Assembly (NCBI GenBank): GCA_964549135.1
Contig: CAZJUJ010000005.1
Location: forward strand, 4,172 to 68,171
Origin: RUG563 sp964549135
Lineage (GTDB): Bacteria; Bacillota; Clostridia; Christensenellales; Aristaeellaceae
DNA length: 64,000 nt
Direction: 5' to 3'
This document shows, one piece after another, positions 59,054-64,000 of the stretch; positions within the stretch are counted from its first letter, which is position 1; each line of letters begins with the position of its first letter. The translations under genes were made by a program, and so were the position numbers. The notes under the pieces were generated by a model that saw only the letters and a list, made by a program, of their open reading frames with translations, was not told where the DNA came from and did no database searches.

Positions 59054-59640
59054 GAAATCTGGACGACGTGTGAGAGAAGGCGGACGCTGGTTGGGCGTGT
59101 GGTGAGGAAAGGCGAGCGGGAAAAGGCAGGCATCAGGTTGGGAATGAAAGGGCGGCAGGAGGCGGTGCGTGGGGCGGCGTGGGGAGTGGTGGGAAACAGG
59201 GGTGGCGTGAGGAATATGCGTGGTGTTTCGGGGAAAAGGGGGCAGCGCGGAAATTTGTGGGGTGCGGGACGGGAACTGTGGGATACGGGGTGGGCTTTGT
59301 GTCATTGCGTGGTGTGGTTTGCTGGATGCGGGATGGGCTTTGTGGGAATGTACGGTGAGATTTGGTGGGTGCGGGACGGGGTCTGGTGGATGCAGGGCGG
59401 GATGTGTGGGATGCGGGGCGTGCTTTGCGGGGATTCGTGGTGAGGTGGTGCGGGAAGGGGGGACGGGGATTGGTTGGCGGGACGGACAGAATTTGGGAGA
59501 TGCGGAACGAAGCTTTGGGGAGGGCAAGGGGGAATAGAGAGAAACGCAGGGCGGAAAGCGGGAAGGCAGGGCGGGACTGGCGGGGGCGGCGGGTGAAATT
59601 TTTGGCTTATGGGCGTTTGCGGCAAAAAAATGGCAGAAAA
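59054..59640. other. G/T-rich low-complexity non-coding stretch
   Basis: Degenerate repeats of GTGGG-TGCGGG-CGGG style (for example 59256-59420), strongly G over C on the plus strand. Open frames on the minus strand are Pro/Ser/His-rich artefacts of a pyrimidine-rich strand. No gene supported. Confidence 0.65.
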
Positions 59641-59664
59641 ATGAAAAAAAGCCCGGTCAGGTGG

Positions 59665-59693
59665 TTGACAATTATCCGGGAGGCGCGTATACT
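59665..59693 (+). promoter_or_regulatory. Consensus promoter of the ABC exporter operon
   Basis: TTGACA (59665-59670), 17 bases, TATACT (59688-59693). Transcription start near 59700. Confidence 0.92.
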
Positions 59694-59733
59694 AAGTGAG
59701 TACCAAATTTTACGGAGAAGGGAGGCCGCGCAG

Positions 59734-59844
59734 ATGTCCAATGTGATCTACAGCATCGATCAGCTGAAATTGCGTCAGAATGTCTCTGTTTGCGTTGCAA
59801 AGGTTTTCTTTGTGTCTGTTTGCGGCCGCCTGCTGTCTGCGTAG
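59734..59844 (+). CDS. 36-residue leader peptide controlling the ABC exporter (BmrB-like role)
   Basis: ATG at 59734 with an excellent AAGGGAGG 8 bases upstream, encoding MSNVIYSIDQLKLRQN, then VSVCVAKVFF and a short tail ending in LLSA, TAG at 59842. It is Val-rich, with no domain. It lies between a consensus promoter and an intrinsic terminator, 153 bases before the exporter genes. Codons 31-33 (GGCCGCC, 59824-59830) can pair with GGTGGCC (59896-59902), the 3' arm of the terminator. Ribosome stalling early in the leader would free this antiterminator. Bacillus BmrB controls BmrCD in this way under ribosome-targeting drugs. Homology to BmrB itself is not claimed. Confidence 0.72.
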   Translation: MSNVIYSIDQLKLRQNVSVCVAKVFFVSVCGRLLSA

Positions 59845-59875
59845 CGTATTTTTGCGCATTCGCATTTCAATTTCA

Positions 59876-59907
59876 GGTCACCGGCTGCAAAGCCCGGTGG
59901 CCTTTTT
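59876..59907 (+). terminator. Attenuator terminator before the ABC exporter genes
   Basis: GGTCACCGG (59876-59884), loop, CCGGTGGCC (59894-59902), TTTTT. Placed after the leader stop and before the exporter start. Confidence 0.85.
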
Positions 59908-59997
59908 GCATAGCTTTGTTTCCTGCCGATGGGGGTGAGGCGGGGAAAAAGCAGTCCTCAAGCAACCAATCGACCATCATGTAAGGGGGTATACCCA

Positions 59998-61821
59998 ATG
60001 CACAATCGAAAGCTTCGCCTGATGGGGAAGCTGATGGCAGAAAATAAATGGTATTTTCTTGCCGCGCTCATCTGCACCGTGATGACCGTGATCATCGAAT
60101 TCGTTACGCCCATCGTGCTGGCGGAAACGCTGGATTATTATCTGCAGGGCAAGCCCAGCCGCATGCCGGATTTCATCAATGCCTGGGTCAATTCCTGGGG
60201 TGGGCCGGAATTCATGGCCCGCAATCTCTGGATTGTGGGGCTGGTGATGATCGGGCTGAATCTGCTCAGCGGCGTGTTTTCCTTTGCCAAATCCCGCACC
60301 CAGACCATCGCCGGTGAAAATGTATCCCTGACGCTGCGGGAAAAGCTCTATTCCCATATCCAGCGTCTGCCCTTTGCCTATCATGTGAAGGCGGAAACCG
60401 GCGATCTGGTGCAGCGTTGCACCTCGGATGTGGAAACGGTGCGCCGCTTCCTTTCCATGCAGCTGATGGCAGTGGTCAACGCCCTGATGATGATCGCCTT
60501 CGCCATTGTGTATCTGCTCAGGGAAAATGTGCAGATCACGCTGATCAGCATGATCATGGTGCCCGGGCTTTTCCTGTTTGCGTATCTGTTTTTCAAATGG
60601 GTCATTCAGAATTTCCGCCTTTCCGATGAGGCCGAGGGCAAGATGAGCGCCGTGCTGCAGGAGAATCTTACCGGCGTGCGGGTGGTTCGCGCCTTTGGCC
60701 AGCAGGAATATGAGGTGGAGAAATTCGAAAGGGTCAGCGCGGATTACCGAAAGAAGAGCTTCAAGCTCAGCAAGCTGCTGGCTGTCTATTGGGCTACCAG
60801 CGATGCCATGAGCATGATCCAATCCATGATTACCCTGCTGACCTGCGTCTTTTTTGCCATCCGCGGGGAAATCACCATCGGCACCCTGACCATCTTCACC
60901 TCCTATGTCTGGAAGCTGCTCTGGCCCATCCGCCAGCTGGGGCGCATTCTTTCCGATGCGGGCAAGAGCGCCGTGGCCATGGGCCGCATTGACGAAATTC
61001 TCTGCCAGAAGACCGAGCCGGAGGAAAAGGACGCCAAGAAGCCCTCGCTCCAGGGCGATATCGTCTTTGATCATGTGTTTTTCCGCTATGAGGATGGCCG
61101 GGATGTGCTGCAGGATATGTGCTTTACCATTCCCGCCGGGAAAACCGTGGCCATTCTGGGCGCGACGGGCAGCGGAAAATCCACCGTGGTGCATCTGTTG
61201 CAGCGGCTCTTTGAGCCCCAGGCGGGGGAAATCCGCATCGGCGGCACGCCCATCCGCCAGATTGACCGGGCCTATCTCCGCTCCCGGGTGGGCCTGATTC
61301 TGCAGGAGCCCTTCCTCTATTCCAAAACCCTGCGGGAAAATGTGGGCATCGCCGTGCGCAATCCCTCTCAGGAGCAGATTGATCAGGCGGTGACCGATGC
61401 CGCCGCCCGGGATTTCATTCTGGAAAGCGAGAAGGGCTATGATACCCTGGTGGGCGAGCGGGGGGTGACCCTTTCCGGCGGCCAGAAGCAGCGCATCGCC
61501 ATTGCCCGAACGCTGATGAAGGAAAATGATATTCTCATTTTTGATGACAGCCTTTCCGCCGTCGATACCGAAACCGACGCCCAGATCCGCGCCGCCCTGA
61601 AGCGGCGCAGCCAGGATACCACCACCATCATCATCAGCCATCGCATCGTGACCCTCTCCCAGGCCGATCTGATCCTGGTGATGGAGGACGGCAGAATATC
61701 CGAGCAGGGCACCCATGAGGAATTGATCCGCTCCGGCGGGCTCTACAGCAGGATTTTCAATATCCAATCCGCCCTGGAGGAAGAATTCAAGGAGGAGAAA
61801 GCCGGCTATGCAGCAATTTGA
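59998..61821 (+). CDS. Heterodimeric ABC exporter, subunit 1 (BmrC-like, degenerate Walker B)
   Basis: 607 residues: six-helix exporter domain (about 15-320; first helix WYFLAALICTVMTVIIEFV) and an ATPase domain. Walker A GATGSGKST at 388-396, signature LSGGQKQR near 492, Walker B ILIFDDSLSAVD with Asp517 where the catalytic Glu normally stands, His-loop IISHRIV. Thus its own ATP site is the degenerate one of a TM287/288- or BmrCD-type pair. Drug or lipid exporter in the membrane. Start ATG 59998 after AAGGGGGTATACCC. It overlaps subunit 2 by 14 bases. Confidence 0.94.
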   Translation: MHNRKLRLMGKLMAENKWYFLAALICTVMTVIIEFVTPIVLAETLDYYLQGKPSRMPDFINAWVNSWGGPEFMARNLWIVGLVMIGLNLLSGVFSFAKSRTQTIAGENVSLTLREKLYSHIQRLPFAYHVKAETGDLVQRCTSDVETVRRFLSMQLMAVVNALMMIAFAIVYLLRENVQITLISMIMVPGLFLFAYLFFKWVIQNFRLSDEAEGKMSAVLQENLTGVRVVRAFGQQEYEVEKFERVSADYRKKSFKLSKLLAVYWATSDAMSMIQSMITLLTCVFFAIRGEITIGTLTIFTSYVWKLLWPIRQLGRILSDAGKSAVAMGRIDEILCQKTEPEEKDAKKPSLQGDIVFDHVFFRYEDGRDVLQDMCFTIPAGKTVAILGATGSGKSTVVHLLQRLFEPQAGEIRIGGTPIRQIDRAYLRSRVGLILQEPFLYSKTLRENVGIAVRNPSQEQIDQAVTDAAARDFILESEKGYDTLVGERGVTLSGGQKQRIAIARTLMKENDILIFDDSLSAVDTETDAQIRAALKRRSQDTTTIIISHRIVTLSQADLILVMEDGRISEQGTHEELIRSGGLYSRIFNIQSALEEEFKEEKAGYAAI

Positions 61822-63655
61822 AGAGCAGGATTTTACCAAACGCTTTGATCTGTCGCTATGGAGAAAAATCCTGCGTTATGCCAAGGATTATCATAAGGAT
61901 CTGTATCGCCTGGCGGGCGATATGGCCATTTCGGCGGGCTGCGATGTGGTCTTCCCGCTGATGACCAGCTATGCCATCGATCATTTTATTCCCAATCTGG
62001 ATCATCCCGGCGGCACCCAGGGGCTGCCCGTCTTCATTGCGGTCTATCTGGTGCTGCTGGCGATTCAGGTGGCCACCATCTTCCGCTTTCTGTATCTGGG
62101 GGGCAAGGTGGAGGTGGGCACCTGCTACACCATCCGCAAATTGGCCTTCCGCAAGCTGCAGGAATTGCCCTTTTCCTATTACGACCGGATGCCGGTTGGA
62201 TATCTGATGAGCCGCATGACCAGCGATACCCAGCGCCTGTCCGAAACCATCGGCTGGTCGCTGCTTGATCTTTGCTGGGGCGTGGTGATGATCATCGCTT
62301 CCAGCGTGACCATGTTCCTGCTCAATTGGAAAATGACGCTGGTGGTGCTATTGGTGGTGCCGCCCCTGGCGGTGATCTCCTGGTGGTTCCAGCAGCGGAT
62401 TCTCAAATCCTATCGCGCCGTCCGCAAGACCAACAGCAGGATTACCGGCGCCTTTAACGAGGGCATCATGGGCGCCAAGACCACCAAAACCCTGGTGCGG
62501 GAGGAAATGAACACAGAGGAATTCACCGGCCTGACCCGGGAAATGAAGCGCTCCTCCGTCCGCGCTGCCTCCCTTTCCGCCGTGTATCTGCCCATTGTTG
62601 TTTCTCTGGGCTCCATCGCCACGGCCTATGCCCTCTGGCAGGGCGGCCAGCAGGTGATGATCGGCGGCATGACGCTGGGCGTTTTGCAGGTGTTTGTCAA
62701 TTATACCGTGCAGTTTTTCCAGCCCATTCGGGATATCGCCTCGGTGCTTTCCGAAATGCAATCCGCCCAGGCGGCGGCGGAGCGGGTGATGACCCTGCTG
62801 GAAACCGAGCCGGATATTGTGGATAGCCCCGAGGTAGAGGAAAAATTCGGCGATAATTTCCATCCGAAAAAGGAAAACTGGCCCGCCCTTCGCGGCGATG
62901 TGGAATTCTGCCATGTGGATTTTCAGTATAAGGAGGGGGAAAAGGTTCTTTCCGATTTCAATCTGAAAATCAATGCGGGGGAGACCATCGCGCTGGTGGG
63001 CCCCACCGGCGCGGGCAAATCCACGGTGGTCAATCTGGTGTGCCGCTTCTATGAGCCCACCGCGGGCGAAATCAGAATTGACGGCGTGAATTACAGGGAG
63101 CGCAGCCAGCTTTGGCTGCAATCCAATCTGGGCTATGTGCTGCAGGAACCGCGGCTTTTCTCCGGCACCATCCGGGATAATATCCGCTATGCCCGGCTGG
63201 ATGCCACCGATGCAGAAATCGAGGAAGCGGCCCGGATGGTCAACGCCGATTCCTTCATTCTCAAAATGGAAAAGGGCTATGATACCGATGTGGGCGAGGG
63301 CGGCAATCGCCTGTCCACCGGCGAAAAGCAGCTGATTTCCTTTGCCCGGGCGCTATTGGCCGATCCCCGGATTTTCGTATTGGATGAGGCCACCTCCTCC
63401 GTCGATACCCAGACCGAGCAGATGATTCAGCACGCCATTTCCAAGGTATTGACCGGGCGCACCTCCTTTATCATCGCCCACAGGCTTTCCACCATCCGCA
63501 CCGCCGACCGCATTCTGGTCATTGACGACGGAAAAATCAAGGAAATGGGCACCCATCAGGAGCTGCTCCGCCTCAAGGGCGCCTACTACAATCTGTACAC
63601 CAACCAATTCCAGGAGGAGCAGGCCATGGAGATCCTGGGGAAAAACGAAAACTGA
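61808..63655 (+). CDS. Heterodimeric ABC exporter, subunit 2 (BmrD-like, catalytic Walker B)
   Basis: 615 residues. Six helices, then ATPase: Walker A GPTGAGKST near 398-406, degenerate signature LSTGEKQLIS near 502, Walker B IFVLDEATSSVD with catalytic Glu527, His-loop IIAHRLST. It complements subunit 1: the hydrolysing site uses this Walker B with subunit 1's LSGGQ. Strong family fit; substrate unknown. Confidence 0.95.
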   Translation: MQQFEEQDFTKRFDLSLWRKILRYAKDYHKDLYRLAGDMAISAGCDVVFPLMTSYAIDHFIPNLDHPGGTQGLPVFIAVYLVLLAIQVATIFRFLYLGGKVEVGTCYTIRKLAFRKLQELPFSYYDRMPVGYLMSRMTSDTQRLSETIGWSLLDLCWGVVMIIASSVTMFLLNWKMTLVVLLVVPPLAVISWWFQQRILKSYRAVRKTNSRITGAFNEGIMGAKTTKTLVREEMNTEEFTGLTREMKRSSVRAASLSAVYLPIVVSLGSIATAYALWQGGQQVMIGGMTLGVLQVFVNYTVQFFQPIRDIASVLSEMQSAQAAAERVMTLLETEPDIVDSPEVEEKFGDNFHPKKENWPALRGDVEFCHVDFQYKEGEKVLSDFNLKINAGETIALVGPTGAGKSTVVNLVCRFYEPTAGEIRIDGVNYRERSQLWLQSNLGYVLQEPRLFSGTIRDNIRYARLDATDAEIEEAARMVNADSFILKMEKGYDTDVGEGGNRLSTGEKQLISFARALLADPRIFVLDEATSSVDTQTEQMIQHAISKVLTGRTSFIIAHRLSTIRTADRILVIDDGKIKEMGTHQELLRLKGAYYNLYTNQFQEEQAMEILGKNEN

Positions 63656-63747
63656 GCCGGAAGCGCCGTCTCATGCAAAAGGCTGCGGGCGACGGATGTT
63701 TCCTTTGCCCAGGCGCTGGAGGCCATCGGGCAGGATGAATTGACCCA

Positions 63748-63854
63748 TGAGCCGGGCAAGGATGACGATGGGAGCAAAACGCCTCTATATGAGCGTCGGC
63801 TTTGAACTGGATCAGGTCTCCGAGGGCTTTATCAGCCTCAAAATGAAGCTCTGA
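63748..63854 (+). pseudogene. Remnant of a GNAT acetyltransferase (C-terminal end only)
   Basis: In frame from 63771 to the stop at 63852 the translation GAKRLYMSVGFELDQ then VSEGFISLKMKL matches the C-terminal RLYxSxGF and MxL strand of GNAT acetyltransferases. The catalytic part is missing. An upstream segment in another frame (63684-63780) reads as ATDVSFAQALEAIGQDELTH, suggesting a broken or frameshifted gene. Pseudogene is my inference. Confidence 0.6.
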
Positions 63855-63886
63855 ACGGGGACGGGGAAGGAACGGGGGAATATTTT

Positions 63887-64000
63887 GCGGGAGGAGACTT
63901 TTGTGTCAAAAGTCCCCTCCCGCGCCCTCCCGAAAACCGAGGACAGGTTACGGGGAAAATATTGCGGGAGGATGCTTTTGTGTCAAAAGCACCCTCCCGC
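63887..64000. repeat. Palindromic repeat pair (short form) at the window end
   Basis: Palindrome 1 (63887-63923): GCGGGAGGAGACTTTTG-TGT-CAAAAGTCCCCTCCCGC. Then CCTCCCGAAAACCG. Palindrome 2 (63964-64000): GCGGGAGGATGCTTTTG-TGT-CAAAAGCACCCTCCCGC. It may continue past the edge. Same family as 38389-38508. Confidence 0.87.

Noticed and set aside
58308..59527. Long Pro/Ser-rich minus-strand frames in the G-rich island
   Set aside because: A pyrimidine-rich strand rarely makes stop codons, so open frames are expected by chance. No ribosome-binding sites, and the frames run through the N gap.

Overview
The window looks like a draft or metagenome-assembled scaffold from a GC-rich, gut-type Clostridia (Bacillota). 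The by-eye GC content is high, and one run of exactly 100 N at 58655-58754 marks a scaffold gap. Signs of this lineage are a T-box leader on leuS, strong AGGAGG ribosome-binding sites, LplB/YtcP/MsmX-type sugar ABC importers, a nadD-yqeK-rsfS neighbourhood, a PrsA lipoprotein and EtfAB-linked oxidation. I cannot place it at genus level. There are no rRNA genes, CRISPR arrays, transposases or prophage. One tRNA (Val, GAC) is present.

Layout. 1-7200: assorted housekeeping and accessory genes (glycerophosphodiesterase, sugar-phosphate isomerase, YfcE phosphodiesterase, Dabb protein, CLC channel, tRNA-Val, two lower-GC tandem paralogues of unknown function, an XRE regulator, an orphan FliB-type methylase). 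7225-22086: a pectin/oligogalacturonide locus. It holds an ABC importer (two permeases, a 690-residue binding protein, two MsmX-type ATPases), five small unknown membrane proteins, cytoplasmic GH28 and GH105 hydrolases, an AraC regulator, and KduI and KduD. Oligomers would be imported, cut inside the cell, and the unsaturated uronate passed to KDG. 22122-31977: a composite repeat, then tkt, phosphohexomutase and DUF2461 (minus), an MFS transporter, a HAD phosphatase, and T-box-controlled leuS. 32102-41316: envelope and housekeeping genes (M1 peptidase, GT2-GtrA fusion, NAGPA-domain protein, Lgt-like protein, DUF896, PrsA, NadD-YqeK fusion, RsfS, Spx-like protein).

41342-55920: a second composite repeat, an amidohydrolase, then a tight twelve-gene catabolic run. 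It encodes a fucose/arabinose-isomerase-like protein, class II aldolase, PfkB kinase, aldose epimerase, DUF4867, FAD oxidase, Fe-S protein, LarA-type Ni racemase, FGGY kinase, EtfB, EtfA and an IolB-like isomerase. This gene combination matches no pathway I can name and is the best candidate for an undescribed system. It joins sugar or sugar-acid conversion to 2-hydroxyacid epimerisation and flavin-based electron transfer.

56041-64000: a DUF4173/XRE/DUF2975 module with a direct-repeat operator, a 1.3 kb extremely G-skewed non-coding island with ~96-101 bp tandem repeats around the gap, and a BmrCD-like heterodimeric ABC exporter. The exporter is preceded by a 36-codon leader peptide and an attenuator. 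An acetyltransferase remnant and another palindromic repeat pair close the window.

Four intergenic loci carry one palindromic repeat family (GCGGGAGG-TGCTTTTG-nnn-CAAAAGCA-CCTCCCGC), twice as pairs and twice as composite ~360-430 bp elements.
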